64,000 bases of DNA from JAEZHK01 sp040768845 (GCA_040768845.1 JAXGME010000004.1:1-64000), one strand, 5' to 3'. Positions 31,995 to 41,117 are shown, counted from the first letter of the stretch. Numbers and translations: made by a program. The notes: a model not told the origin generated them from the letters alone.

Positions 31995-33253
31995 CAGCTT
32001 CCCTCTTTGGTCGGCGCGTCCGGTGTGTAGGGAGAGCTCTTGACCTGCGTGCCGGTCCGCCGGATGGTGAAGCACACGTTTGTCGTCAGCGTCGCGTCCT
32101 GGAAGTGCCGGGTCCAGCCGTAGGCCTCTTTCTGCTGGATCGTTTTGAAATTCTTGTTGCCGTACCGACCGAAGCCGAAGATGTCGGCACCGTAGGGGCG
32201 CACCTTGTAAAAAACGCCCTGGATGCCCTCGAGGACGATTGCCTTGAACCGGGCCTCCAGCATGTCCCGGAGCGGCGATTGCTCGTACTGGGCGCGGCTC
32301 TGCACCGAAAGAAGATCTCCGTCCAGGTGCACGGTCAGCGTAATTTTGGGGTTTACTCCGTCGAAGGAGACGGCGACCTCCGGCAGGCGCTCGCGGGTTA
32401 CGTCGATGACGACGATGTAGCCCGGGATGGTGGGGTCCGGCACCGCGAAATACGAATGCTCGAAGGCGCCAGAGGCCATCAGGAAGAACCGCGTTTCGTC
32501 GCCGGTCAGCGTTTCCACCATTTTATCGCCCACGAAAACAGCCGTTCCAAACAATTCCAGCTTGTTCTTTCCCTGCCGTGGAAGTTCGCCCGCCAGATAC
32601 CGTCCGGCGGACATCAGGCCTCCGGCGTAGGGTGCGCCGTCCTTCACAAAGTCCTTCATGTCGTTCACCGCCGCCAGCGGCAGCGACGGCTGACGACAGG
32701 ATTCCTTCATGGCCTCATAGAAGCTTTCAAGCGTTGCCTCGGGGAAGTAGCTGATCTCCTCGCTGTCCTTGGAGAGGCTTTCCAGTGTCTTTGAGGCGGA
32801 CGTGCCGATCACCGGCTCGTTGGCCTGCACAAAGTCCATCGCCGAGCCCCGCACCACGAACACGTTGGCGGTGCGCCGGATGCGGCCGAAGCGGATGATC
32901 GGGGCGACAAATTCCCCAATCCTGCCGGACCGGGCCAGATCCTCCGAGAAGGCGAGGAACTGCGCGTGGCTGAAGCTGAGCTGGCGAAGCATGGAGGCGT
33001 TGAGCATCTCCACGGCGTCAAAAAAAGACGGCGCGTCGATGGAAAGCGTGGTGTAGTCGCGCTGGCTGCCGTCCGAACCGGACTCGCCGCCGCCTTGCAG
33101 CGTCGGAACCTGCACGGTGACGCGCCAGGCGTCGGATACCCCCCGGTCGATGCCGATGACCCGGGAGATGTCGTCCAACTCGCGGGCGTCGTAGCACCCG
33201 GAGAGGGCGGCGGCGATCAGCGCCAGCATCAGAAGGACTGCAAGCCTACGCAT
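31994..33253 (-). CDS. gerAC: Spore germination receptor subunit C, lipoprotein
   Basis: A 419-residue Ger(x)C family lipoprotein. The signal peptide ends in ALSGC with lipid-attachment Cys20. DARELDDISRVIGIDRG, SFSHAQFLAFSEDLA and the C-terminal GFGRYGNKNFK are typical of GerAC proteins. It sits on the outer face of the spore inner membrane with GerAA and GerAB. It overlaps gerAB by eight bases. Confidence 0.93.
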   Translation of the reverse strand: MRRLAVLLMLALIAAALSGCYDARELDDISRVIGIDRGVSDAWRVTVQVPTLQGGGESGSDGSQRDYTTLSIDAPSFFDAVEMLNASMLRQLSFSHAQFLAFSEDLARSGRIGEFVAPIIRFGRIRRTANVFVVRGSAMDFVQANEPVIGTSASKTLESLSKDSEEISYFPEATLESFYEAMKESCRQPSLPLAAVNDMKDFVKDGAPYAGGLMSAGRYLAGELPRQGKNKLELFGTAVFVGDKMVETLTGDETRFFLMASGAFEHSYFAVPDPTIPGYIVVIDVTRERLPEVAVSFDGVNPKITLTVHLDGDLLSVQSRAQYEQSPLRDMLEARFKAIVLEGIQGVFYKVRPYGADIFGFGRYGNKNFKTIQQKEAYGWTRHFQDATLTTNVCFTIRRTGTQVKSSPYTPDAPTKEGS

Positions 33254-34364
33254 GCCGGGTGCCCCCCTTTTTCCGGAGCATCGCGACGAAAAGCGCGATC
33301 AGCGGCAGGCCGAACATTATGATCGACCCGAAGGTGCGGGTAAATTGTACGTAGTCTACGATGACGTCGAGAATGTTCTTATGAATCATGCTCGCGGCGA
33401 AGAGCAGCACCAGCCCCGCAGCCACGATGGGCGCCTTGTCGTTGATGCGGAACATCCGGCAGAAAAGGAAGAGGAATGCGTAGAACACCGCCGACAGCGA
33501 TACCATCGAGGAAATGATCCAAATGAACAGAAATACCGATTCGACCCGCTGCAGGTATCGGCCGTAGTCGATCAGCGAAGCCAGTTCGTACATGGGGGAG
33601 GTGACCTCCTGCGCCACCTGGTAGGTGAAGGTCATCGAAAAGCACAGGATGCATCCGCCGATGATGATGCCGGAAAGAAGGAGGCTGATTAGTCCCTCGC
33701 GCAGGATGAACCTGAGCCCCTGAAAGGACCGGGCAAAAACCGCCAGCAGGATGATTTCCGCATAGGCCGAGGAGCGGACGGCGCCCGCCTGAATTGTGTT
33801 GAGGAAGCCGTAGCCCGCGATGGGCTCCAGGTGGTAGAGCTTGTAGTTTTCCGACCCCAGAACCAGCACCGCAAAGAGGCTCGCCATCATGATGTACATG
33901 ATCAGCTTTGAGAACCGGGCCAGGCTTTCCAGCCCCAGCAGCGCCATGACCCCCACACAGGCCAGCGCAAAGCCAAAGATGTACCAGCTGGGGCTGTAGC
34001 TGTACACGTAGGTGCGCAGCACTTCGGTAAAATCCGACAGGCGGGTGGCCGCGATGTAGAAAAGCGTGGCCGCCAAAATGCCGGTGAAGAGGAAGCCCAC
34101 CGGGCGGCCCAGCGCCTGTTCGAACATGTGGGCGAGGTCCATATCCGGAAAGCGCCGGATCAAAAGGCAGATGGACAGAAAGCCCGCCGTCGCCACCGCC
34201 GCGGAGATGAGCGTCATATACCAGCCGGCGGTGCCCACCAGCGTCGCCACCATCGCGGGGCTGGTAAAAAACACCTTGGCGGAGATGCTCAGCGTCGTCA
34301 GGCAGATGGCCTCCTGAAGGCCGATGCGGCCCTCGCGTACCGAAACGGTGCGGTTGGCAATCAT
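33246..34364 (-). CDS. gerAB: Spore germination receptor subunit B, germinant-binding permease
   Basis: A 372-residue APC-superfamily membrane protein with about ten helices. GRIGLQEAICLTTLSISAKVFFTSPAMVATLVGTAGWY is the standard GerAB N-terminus. GerAB binds the small-molecule germinant. The start MIANRTVSVREGRIG was chosen because it overlaps the gerAA stop as ATGA with a GGGGGGCG site upstream; the open frame before it lies inside gerAA. Confidence 0.93.
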   Translation of the reverse strand: MIANRTVSVREGRIGLQEAICLTTLSISAKVFFTSPAMVATLVGTAGWYMTLISAAVATAGFLSICLLIRRFPDMDLAHMFEQALGRPVGFLFTGILAATLFYIAATRLSDFTEVLRTYVYSYSPSWYIFGFALACVGVMALLGLESLARFSKLIMYIMMASLFAVLVLGSENYKLYHLEPIAGYGFLNTIQAGAVRSSAYAEIILLAVFARSFQGLRFILREGLISLLLSGIIIGGCILCFSMTFTYQVAQEVTSPMYELASLIDYGRYLQRVESVFLFIWIISSMVSLSAVFYAFLFLFCRMFRINDKAPIVAAGLVLLFAASMIHKNILDVIVDYVQFTRTFGSIIMFGLPLIALFVAMLRKKGGTRHA

Positions 34365-36118
34365 GGCTTGTTCGCCCCCCTGTGCTTCACATTCCAGCCG
34401 CGGATGAAGCGGTTGGTCCGGGCACGGTGCACCGGGTTGACAAAGTCCGGCCTCGCCTTTTGCAGCCAGATGGGCGTGCGCGCGATGATGTCCAGGTTGG
34501 ACTTGGTTCTGGGCGCCACGGGGCTCAGGTACGGGACGCCGAAGGACTTCATCGAGCAGACCAGCAGCCCGAAGATGAAGATGCCCGTCGCGATGCCGTA
34601 GAACCCCGCGATGCCACCCAGAAAAATGAACCCGAAGCGAAGGATGCGCACCGCGAAGGACAGCGAAAAATTGGGGATCGCAAAATTGCCCATGCCGGTG
34701 ATCGCCACCACGATGATCAGGATCGGGCTGACCAGGTTGGCGGCCACGGCGGCCTGGCCCAGGATGACCGCGCCGATGATGCCCAGGGTCTGGCCCACCA
34801 CGCCCGGCACGCGCACCGAGGCCTCCCGGATCAGCTCCCAGGATGTCTCCATCAACAGAACCTCCACGATCATCGGGAAGGGCACGGCCTCCCGCGCCTT
34901 GGATACCGAAGCCATCAGTTCCGTGGGCACCATTTCCTGATGGTACAGGATCAGCGCCACGAAAAGGCCCGGCAGAAATGTGGCGAAAATGGAGGCCAGC
35001 AGGCGGACAAAGCGGATGAATGTGCCATACTGCCACCTCAGGGCGTTGTCCTCGGAGGTGTGGAACAGATGGAAGAACGTGGCGGGTACGATGGACGCAA
35101 AGGGCGTGCCGTCGGTGATGATTGCCACCTTGCCCTCCACCAGAAACGACGCGGTCCTGTCGGGGCGCTCCGTGCTCAAAACCTGCGGGAACAGCGCGTA
35201 GGGGTGGTCCTCGATCAGCTGATCCATCATGCCGTCGCCGCCGACAAAATCGATGTCCACGTTTTCAAGCCGCCGCTTGACCTCCGCGACGAGTTTGGGG
35301 TTTGCGATGCCGTCAAGGTAGAGGATTGCGCAGTTGGTGTTGTCCACCTTGCCGATGGTGACGATTTCGGTGATCAACTTGCGGTTGCGGATCATGCGGC
35401 GCACCAGCGTGATGTTGGTGCGCAGGTTTTCGTTGAATGCCTCCTGGGAGCCCTTGATGACCGCCTCGTTCATCGGCGTGGAGATGGCGCGCTTTTCATA
35501 GCCGCGGCTCTCGACGAGCAGGCATTCCGCGCATCCGTCGATGAACAGCGCGGTCAGCCCGTTCATCACCTGGTGCGCGATTTCAGAAAAGCGATCCGAC
35601 CGCTTCAGCTGGTTGACAGACAGCAGGTTCTCCGCCACAAACTGGATGGCGTTGCCGCGAAGCGGGCCGCGCTCCGCGGCCCGCTCCATCAACTGACGCA
35701 GCACGAAGTTGTTGACCACTTCCTTATCGGCCATGCCGTCGACGTACACCAGAAAGGCCTTCTTCTGCTCCAGCACCGTAAATTCGCGGATGACCACATC
35801 CTGGTTGGCGGGGACGGCGAAGATGCTTCGGACGTTGTCGAGGTTGACGTTAAGCCGTCGGGATAAATTGGGCATGGCTTCCTTCTGCGCGTGGACGGCC
35901 CTTGCCTCGGCTTCGAGCTCCGGCGTGGTCGCGGTGTCCAGCGCCTCCGGGGACGCGCCTTCCGCGGCGGCGGATTCCGCGTCCACCTGCCATTTGACCG
36001 CGGGACTGATCAGCGCCTCGCCCACGTCCTCCGGCTCCGTCTCCGGAAACCGGAACTGGTCCGCGGGGACGGGTTCCTTATAAAGGATGAAGCCTTTGAG
36101 GCCGGAGAAGATGGACAA
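34361..36118 (-). CDS. gerAA: Spore germination receptor subunit A
   Basis: A 585-residue GerAA protein. The soluble N-terminal part has the paired NTD domains (DGMADKEVVNNFVLRQLM, LYLDGIANPKLVAEVKRRLENVDID); five or so helices follow (FATFLPGLFVALILYHQEMVPTEL, PFPMIVEVLLMETSWELIREAS). GerAA forms the oligomeric ion channel opened by germinants. The start is taken as the TTG at 36118 because AAGGCGGTGA sits six bases ahead; another TTG lies six codons upstream. An acidic insert (about residues 45-80) precedes the core. Confidence 0.93.
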   Translation of the reverse strand: MSIFSGLKGFILYKEPVPADQFRFPETEPEDVGEALISPAVKWQVDAESAAAEGASPEALDTATTPELEAEARAVHAQKEAMPNLSRRLNVNLDNVRSIFAVPANQDVVIREFTVLEQKKAFLVYVDGMADKEVVNNFVLRQLMERAAERGPLRGNAIQFVAENLLSVNQLKRSDRFSEIAHQVMNGLTALFIDGCAECLLVESRGYEKRAISTPMNEAVIKGSQEAFNENLRTNITLVRRMIRNRKLITEIVTIGKVDNTNCAILYLDGIANPKLVAEVKRRLENVDIDFVGGDGMMDQLIEDHPYALFPQVLSTERPDRTASFLVEGKVAIITDGTPFASIVPATFFHLFHTSEDNALRWQYGTFIRFVRLLASIFATFLPGLFVALILYHQEMVPTELMASVSKAREAVPFPMIVEVLLMETSWELIREASVRVPGVVGQTLGIIGAVILGQAAVAANLVSPILIIVVAITGMGNFAIPNFSLSFAVRILRFGFIFLGGIAGFYGIATGIFIFGLLVCSMKSFGVPYLSPVAPRTKSNLDIIARTPIWLQKARPDFVNPVHRARTNRFIRGWNVKHRGANKP

Positions 36119-36256
36119 GCAATCACCGCCTTGCAATTTTCACCAAACGCGCCGGCAAATGGTAGGTTTTCCGCATCGCTTTTCCGCTATACGCCGAGCG
36201 CGCGCAGGAAAAATCAAATTCTGTGTGATTCGGTCACGGTTTCCGGGCCAAAAGCG

Positions 36257-36265
36257 TGGTATAAT
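36257..36265 (+). promoter_or_regulatory. Extended -10 promoter of the FAD reductase-ferredoxin pair
   Basis: TGGTATAAT, a consensus extended -10, 25 bases before the start codon. The -35 region is poor, which the TG extension would offset. Confidence 0.65.
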
Positions 36266-36289
36266 GGAAAAAACAAAGGAGGCGATCGG

Positions 36290-37150
36290 ATGGCAAGCGT
36301 CGCCATCATCGGTTCGGGACCCGCCGGGATCTCCGCCGCGCTGTATACGCGCCGCGCGGGGCTCGATGTCAGGGTGATTCACCGCGGCCCCGGCGCGCTG
36401 GAAAAGGCCGAGGCCATTGAGAACTATTACGGGTTTCCGCAGCCCATCGAGGGCAAAAAGCTGTGGGAAAACGGCATTTCCAACGCCAGGCGGCTGGGCG
36501 TCGAGTTTATCGAGGACGAGGTGGTGGGCTTTGCGGTGGAGGACACCCTGGTGGTATTGACCACCAAGGGCCGCTATCCGGCGGAAGGCATCGTCATCGC
36601 CACCGGCTCGCCAAGAAAGACCCCGCCCGTCCGCGCGCTTGCGGATTTTGAAGGCCGGGGCGTCAGCTACTGCGCCGCCTGCGACGGCTTTTTCTACCGC
36701 GGCAAGGACGTGGCCGTGATGGGCGCGGGGGAGTACGCGCTGCACGAGGCGATGGAATTGATGCCGCTGGCGCGTTCCGTGACGCTGCTTACGAGCGGCG
36801 GGGCGCCGACGGTGGCGCTCCCCGAGGGGCTCATCGTGCGGACGGAAAAGGTGGAGGCCGTGGAGGGCGACGACCGGCTGCGCGCCGCGGTGCTTGCGGG
36901 CGGGGAACGGCTGCCGCTGGACGGACTGTTCATCGCCTACGGCGTCGCGGGAAGCGCGGACCTGGCCCGCAAGGTGGGTGCGGAAACCGAGGGCAGCCGT
37001 ATCGTGGTGGATGAGAACATGGCCACCGGCATTCCCGGGCTCTACGCCGCGGGGGATTGCACCGGCGGGCTTTTGCAGATCGCCAAGGCGGTCTATGAGG
37101 GCGCAAAGGCCGGCACGGAGCTGATCAAATACTTACGGAAGAAGGCGTGA
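36290..37150 (+). CDS. Thioredoxin reductase-like flavoprotein without NADPH site (probable ferredoxin-dependent type)
   Basis: A 286-residue FAD protein. FAD site IIGSGPAGISAALYTRRAG (residues 6-24), redox pair Cys128-Ala-Ala-Cys131 followed by DGFFYRG, and C-terminal GLYAAGDCTGG. In normal TrxB the second nucleotide site reads GGGDSA-EEA with a downstream HRR---R; here it is GAGEYALHEA (145-154) with no HRR/R motif, so NADPH binding looks lost. That matches the ferredoxin-dependent flavin thioredoxin reductases described in clostridia. A ferredoxin gene overlaps its end, a ready electron donor. AAAGGAGGCG precedes the ATG. Confidence 0.82.
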   Translation: MASVAIIGSGPAGISAALYTRRAGLDVRVIHRGPGALEKAEAIENYYGFPQPIEGKKLWENGISNARRLGVEFIEDEVVGFAVEDTLVVLTTKGRYPAEGIVIATGSPRKTPPVRALADFEGRGVSYCAACDGFFYRGKDVAVMGAGEYALHEAMELMPLARSVTLLTSGGAPTVALPEGLIVRTEKVEAVEGDDRLRAAVLAGGERLPLDGLFIAYGVAGSADLARKVGAETEGSRIVVDENMATGIPGLYAAGDCTGGLLQIAKAVYEGAKAGTELIKYLRKKA

Positions 37151-37152
37151 CC

Positions 37153-37371
37153 ATGTTTTTCGGATCGAGCAAGAAGCCCGGCCCGAACGCGAAGCTGGTG
37201 GTCAAGGTGCAGCGCTGCCCGCAGAACCACCCGTGCCCGTCGATGCGCGTATGCCCGACAAACGCGCTGACCCAGAAGGGCTTTCGCGCGCCGGAGATTG
37301 ATCAGGAAAAGTGCGTCGCCTGCGGCAAGTGCGTGCGCTACTGCCCGATGGGCGCGCTGGTTCTGGAATAA
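37153..37371 (+). CDS. Ferredoxin-like 4Fe-4S protein
   Basis: A 72-residue small Fe-S protein with seven cysteines: Cys22, 28 and 34 in CPQNHPCPSMRVCP, and Cys54, 57, 60 and 64 in CVACGKCVRYCP. The second motif gives one [4Fe-4S] cluster; the first is one ligand short of a classical second cluster. The family is frequent in clostridia next to TrxB-like flavoproteins. I use the ATG at 37153; a GTG at 37147 overlaps the upstream stop and is also possible. Confidence 0.85.
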   Translation: MFFGSSKKPGPNAKLVVKVQRCPQNHPCPSMRVCPTNALTQKGFRAPEIDQEKCVACGKCVRYCPMGALVLE

Positions 37372-37383
37372 ACCGCGTGGCAC

Positions 37384-37412
37384 CCGCGCCGGACCGCCCG
37401 GCGCGGTTTTTT
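37384..37412 (+). terminator. Terminator of the reductase-ferredoxin operon
   Basis: CCGCGCCGG, five-base loop, CCGGCGCGG, then six T. Perfect nine-base stem. Confidence 0.85.
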
Positions 37413-37537
37413 GCGCCTTTTTTTGAAAGTCGGCGCGGCCGGGACGATGCCGGGCCGCGCGGCATACCTGTAAACGGGCCGTCCGCCGCGGTATGGTTGG
37501 AAGCGCGGCGGGGACAATAACGGTGGGAGGTGTTTTT

Positions 37538-37699
37538 ATGAAGGGAATCAGAAAGAGAAAAAAGGACCCGTTTTACGAGCTGAGCCGGGTCGCGTCCGCC
37601 ACCGAGTGCACCGGGCTGATGCCGGCGCTGCCCCAGAGCGAGGAGGAGGACGAGAACTACGCCAGCCTCTACGCGACCCACGACCAGCCCCCGGCCTGA
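37538..37699 (+). CDS. Small uncharacterised acidic protein, 53 residues
   Basis: Starts MKGIRKRKKDPFYELSRVAS and continues ATECTGLMPALPQSEEEDENY. Basic at the start, acidic at the end, one cysteine in the ECTGLMPALP motif. GGGAGGTG lies seven bases before the ATG, so translation is likely. I recall similar unnamed small proteins with a C/F-TGL-P-LP-(S/T)E motif in clostridia, but no function. It is followed by another small acidic gene. Confidence 0.65.
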   Translation: MKGIRKRKKDPFYELSRVASATECTGLMPALPQSEEEDENYASLYATHDQPPA

Positions 37700-37748
37700 G
37701 GGCGGGCCGCGCGCCCGGGCGGTGTTTCAATCCACCGCGGGTACGGTA

Positions 37749-37754
37749 TATAAT
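37749..37754 (+). promoter_or_regulatory. -10 box before the 39-residue gene
   Basis: TATAAT within TATATAATG, 25 bases ahead of the start; a weak TTTCAA lies 18 bases upstream. No other A/T-rich hexamer occurs in this GC-rich gap. Confidence 0.5.
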
Positions 37755-37779
37755 GTACAAAAGAACAGGAGGGATGGAT

Positions 37780-37899
37780 ATGAAGCATCGCCCCGAACCC
37801 GAAGAGGCGAAGGCCGCCGTCCAGGATACGGATTTTGACGCGATGGCCTGCTCCGCCGAATTCACCCAGGGCTGTATCGAGCCGGAGGACGACAAGTAA
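37780..37899 (+). CDS. Small uncharacterised acidic protein, 39 residues
   Basis: Starts MKHRPEPEEAKAAVQD and ends MACSAEFTQGCIEPEDDK; net acidic with two cysteines eight residues apart. AGGAGG sits seven bases before the second ATG, which is why MKHRP and not MDMKHRP was chosen. Possibly related in design to the gene before it (single short acidic domain around cysteine). Function unknown. Confidence 0.6.
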   Translation: MKHRPEPEEAKAAVQDTDFDAMACSAEFTQGCIEPEDDK

Positions 37900-37927
37900 G
37901 CCCGGCGCGGTTGCGCCATAGCGCTTT

Positions 37928-37954
37928 TGCGCCGCGGTTTCGCGGCGCATTTTG
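37928..37954 (+). terminator. Terminator after the small acidic genes
   Basis: TGCGCCGCG, GTTT loop, CGCGGCGCA, then TTTTGCTT. Confidence 0.75.
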
Positions 37955-38023
37955 CTTGCGCCGGGTTTTATTTTCCGTCCGGGGGAGAACCTAGGGATAC
38001 CGGCATGGAAGGGAGGCCAGTTC

Positions 38024-40015
38024 ATGAGCGAGAGCAAGGCAAACGACCTGATCCGCAGCAATTCTCCGTACCTGATCAAGCACGCCCACAACCCCGTGCG
38101 CTGGAGCGAGTGGGGAGAGGACGCCTTTGACCGGGCGCGCCGGGAGGACAAGCCCGTGTTTTTGTCCATCGGCTATTCCGCCTGCCACTGGTGTCACGTG
38201 ATGATGGAGGAGTCCTTTGAGGATGAAGAGGTCGCGGCCGTCCTCAACCGCGATTTCGTGCCGGTGAAGGTGGACCGGGAGGAGCGGCCGGATGTGGACG
38301 CGGTCTACATGCGCGCCTGTCAGGCCATGACCGGTTCCGGCGGCTGGCCGCTGACCGCGCTTCTGACGCCGGACCAGGCGCCGTTTTTTGCCGGAACATA
38401 CTTTCCCAAGCGGAGCGCCCGCGGCCGCGCCGGGCTGATCGAGATTCTGACGGCGGCTTCCGCCGCCTGGAAGGGCGACCGGAGGGCGCTGACGGAATCC
38501 GGCCGGGCGCTGGACGGGTATCTGCGCGCCGAAGAAAAGCCGGAGGCGGCGGACGCCGCGGACCGGCTGCCGGACCGGGCGTTTGAGCAGCTCCGGCGCG
38601 CCTTTGATCCCGCGTGGGGCGGATTTGGCGCGGCGCCAAAGTTTCCGACGCCGTCGACCCTCCTCTTTCTGATGCGCTATTTTGCGCTCGCCGGCGCGCC
38701 GGAGGCGCTGACCATGGCGGAGACCACGCTCCACCACATGGCGGAGGGCGGGATGTTCGACCATCTGGGCGGCGGCTTCTGCCGCTACGCCACCGACCGC
38801 AGGTGGCTGATTCCCCACTTTGAAAAAATGCTCTACGACAACGCGCTGCTGCTCATCGTCTACGCGCAGGCCTACAAAATCACGGGGCGCGAGGGCTGGC
38901 GCGACATTGCCGAGCGCATCGTGGCCTGGCTGGTCCGCGACATGCGCGCGCCGGACGGCGGCTTTTACGCCGCCCAGGACGCGGACAGCGAAGGCCGGGA
39001 GGGCGCGTTTTACGCGCTGACGCCGGACGAGTGCGAGCGCGTGCTGGGGCGGGAAACAGGGCGACGCTTTGCCCGCGCCTTTGGCATCGGCAAGAGCGGC
39101 AATTTTGAGGGCGCGTCCATTCCGAACCGGATCGGCCAAACGGAGCCGCTGGACGCCGAACTGCGCGCTGCGGCAAAGCGCATGGCCGACTACCGCCGCG
39201 CGCGCCGCCCGCTGCCCACCGACGACAAGATCATGGCGGAGTGGAACGCGCTGGCCGTTGGCGCGCTGGCCGTGGCCGCCCGGGCCTTTGGGCGGGAGGA
39301 CATGCTGGCGCTGGCGAAGGAAGCGCACCGCTTCCTGTCGGAGCGGCTGATGACCCCGGAGGGGCTTTGCGCCTACTGGCGGGCGGGCCGCGCGGCGGGC
39401 CCGGCGCATTTGTCTGACTACGCGGCCTGCGCCTGGGCGGATCTGGAACTGTACGAGGCCACGCTGGACCCCGAATACCTGTCTCAGGCCCAGGCCCTCG
39501 CCGATGAAATGCTGGCGCGCTTTTACGATTCTGCCCGGGGGGATTTTTACTTGGGCGAGGCGGGCGGGGATATCGTCTACCGCGCGAAGGAGCACATGGA
39601 CGGCGCCTCGATTTCCGGCAACGCGCTGGCGGCGGATGTGCTGTTCCGGCTGCGCGCAATCACCGGGGAAGCGAAGTGGCACGACCTTTCCGAGGCGCTC
39701 TTGGGCGCCCTCTCCGCGCAGGCCGCCGAGTACCCGGCGGCCTACTGCGGCACGCTGACGACGCTGAACCGCGCAGCCCACCCGCTAATGCGGGTGGGCT
39801 GCGCCTCCGGCGATCCCGAGCGACTGGCAGGAGCCCTTCGCCTTGCGGGGGGAATGTACCTGAAAAACGCGGTGCTGGCGCTGGATGCGCCGGAGCCGGG
39901 CACGGCATACCACCTCTGCGAGGGGGAGCGTTGCGCCGCGCCGATCCGTGACGACGAAGCCCTGGCCGAGGCCCTTCGCGCCCACGCCGTCACGGCGTGC
40001 GCCGCGCTCAACTGA
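38024..40015 (+). CDS. DUF255 thioredoxin-fold protein (YyaL/SSP411 family)
   Basis: A 663-residue protein. Residues 1-160 are the DUF255 thioredoxin-like domain with SIGYSACHWCHVMMEESFED (CxxC as C-H-W-C), VKVDREERPDVDAVYM and GGWPLTALLTPDQAPFFAGTYFP. The remainder is an (alpha/alpha)6 barrel like N-acylglucosamine epimerases (HMAEGGMFDHLGGGFCRYATD-RWLIPHFEKMLYDNA). Redox role assumed, substrate unknown. Start MSESKAND was chosen for GGGAGG. It follows the FAD reductase-ferredoxin cluster, which could feed its disulphide. Confidence 0.9.
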   Translation: MSESKANDLIRSNSPYLIKHAHNPVRWSEWGEDAFDRARREDKPVFLSIGYSACHWCHVMMEESFEDEEVAAVLNRDFVPVKVDREERPDVDAVYMRACQAMTGSGGWPLTALLTPDQAPFFAGTYFPKRSARGRAGLIEILTAASAAWKGDRRALTESGRALDGYLRAEEKPEAADAADRLPDRAFEQLRRAFDPAWGGFGAAPKFPTPSTLLFLMRYFALAGAPEALTMAETTLHHMAEGGMFDHLGGGFCRYATDRRWLIPHFEKMLYDNALLLIVYAQAYKITGREGWRDIAERIVAWLVRDMRAPDGGFYAAQDADSEGREGAFYALTPDECERVLGRETGRRFARAFGIGKSGNFEGASIPNRIGQTEPLDAELRAAAKRMADYRRARRPLPTDDKIMAEWNALAVGALAVAARAFGREDMLALAKEAHRFLSERLMTPEGLCAYWRAGRAAGPAHLSDYAACAWADLELYEATLDPEYLSQAQALADEMLARFYDSARGDFYLGEAGGDIVYRAKEHMDGASISGNALAADVLFRLRAITGEAKWHDLSEALLGALSAQAAEYPAAYCGTLTTLNRAAHPLMRVGCASGDPERLAGALRLAGGMYLKNAVLALDAPEPGTAYHLCEGERCAAPIRDDEALAEALRAHAVTACAALN

Positions 40016-40019
40016 TAAA

Positions 40020-40045
40020 AAGCCCTCCGGCGCAGCCGGGGGCTT
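40020..40045. terminator. Terminator between convergent DUF255 and alcohol dehydrogenase genes
   Basis: AAGCCCTCCGGC, GCA loop, GCCGGGGGCTT with one bulge; A-rich before and a short T tract after on either strand. Confidence 0.6.
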
Positions 40046-40051
40046 GTGATG

Positions 40052-41074
40052 CTATTCGCCGATCTTGATCAGCACCTTGCCGCGCTTGCGGAAGGCGGGA
40101 TCGGTAAACACCCGATGGATCTCCGCGAGCGGCACGACGTCGGTGATGATGTCGTCCAGCACCACCCGCTTCTGGCCCAACAGCCGGACGCTGCGGGTGA
40201 AGGTGTAGGGATTGATGAAGGAGGAGACGATGGTCAGTTCCCGCTGGAAGATGGAAAAAGGCTTGACCACGATCTCCGTTTCCGGCGCGACCAGGCCGAA
40301 CAGCATCACCGTGCAGCACTTGCCGGCCAGTTCGATGGCCTGCTTCTGGGTAAAGGGCGTGCCCGCGGCCTCGATCACGCAGTCGAGGTTTTCGCATTCG
40401 CGGTCGATCGCCGCGCGGATGTCCTCCTTCGAGGGGTCGATCACCACGTCTGCGCCCAGCTTTCTGGCCAGCGCCTGCTTTTCCGGCACCAGTTCGCTGA
40501 CGATGAGCTTGCCAGCGCCGCCCATCTTCGCCAGTTGCAGCATCATCAGGCCGATGGGACCCGCGCCGATGACCAGCACGTTGGCGCCGGCCTTCAGATG
40601 GCACAGATCAATGCCGTTGATGCAGCAGGACAGCGTTTCGGACTGGGAACCCGCCTCAAAGGACAGCCCGTCCGGCAGGTGGTAGACCTGCTTTTCGGGC
40701 ACCACCGCGTACTCGGCAAAGCCGCCGGGGTAGGTGGTGCCGTAGCCCTTCATGCGGGTGCAGAAGTGCGCCTTGCCGTTTTTGCAGAAGTAGCATTCGC
40801 CGCAGACGTCGTTGGGGTCCACCGACACCCGGTCGCCGGGCTTGAACTCGGTCACCTTCGCGCCCACCGCATCCACGATTCCAGAGAATTCGTGCCCGAT
40901 CACCGTGCCCTCGGGCACCGGCGCCGCGCCGCCGTCGCCGTTGAAGATGTGCAGATCCGTGCCGCACACGCCGCAGAACTTCACCTTGACGCGCACGTCT
41001 CCTTCGCCGACCTCCGGCACCGGAATGTCCACCACGCGCACGTCGTGCTTCTTAAAGTAAACAGCCGCTTTCAT
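40052..41074 (-). CDS. Zinc-dependent alcohol dehydrogenase, polyol/threonine dehydrogenase-like
   Basis: A 340-residue MDR protein. The catalytic zinc site is CGVCGTDLHIF and GHEFSGIV, the structural zinc cysteines are in CGECYFCKNGKAHFC, and the NAD site is LVIGAGPIGLMML. It oxidises a secondary alcohol of a sugar alcohol or amino acid. It is last in the sugar-transport operon (44 bases after the permease), so its substrate is probably the polyol imported by that transporter. Confidence 0.9.
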   Translation of the reverse strand: MKAAVYFKKHDVRVVDIPVPEVGEGDVRVKVKFCGVCGTDLHIFNGDGGAAPVPEGTVIGHEFSGIVDAVGAKVTEFKPGDRVSVDPNDVCGECYFCKNGKAHFCTRMKGYGTTYPGGFAEYAVVPEKQVYHLPDGLSFEAGSQSETLSCCINGIDLCHLKAGANVLVIGAGPIGLMMLQLAKMGGAGKLIVSELVPEKQALARKLGADVVIDPSKEDIRAAIDRECENLDCVIEAAGTPFTQKQAIELAGKCCTVMLFGLVAPETEIVVKPFSIFQRELTIVSSFINPYTFTRSVRLLGQKRVVLDDIITDVVPLAEIHRVFTDPAFRKRGKVLIKIGE

Positions 41075-41117
41075 GTTGTCCTCCCGTCCGCGGGTCATGC
41101 CCGCGATCCTGTCCATA

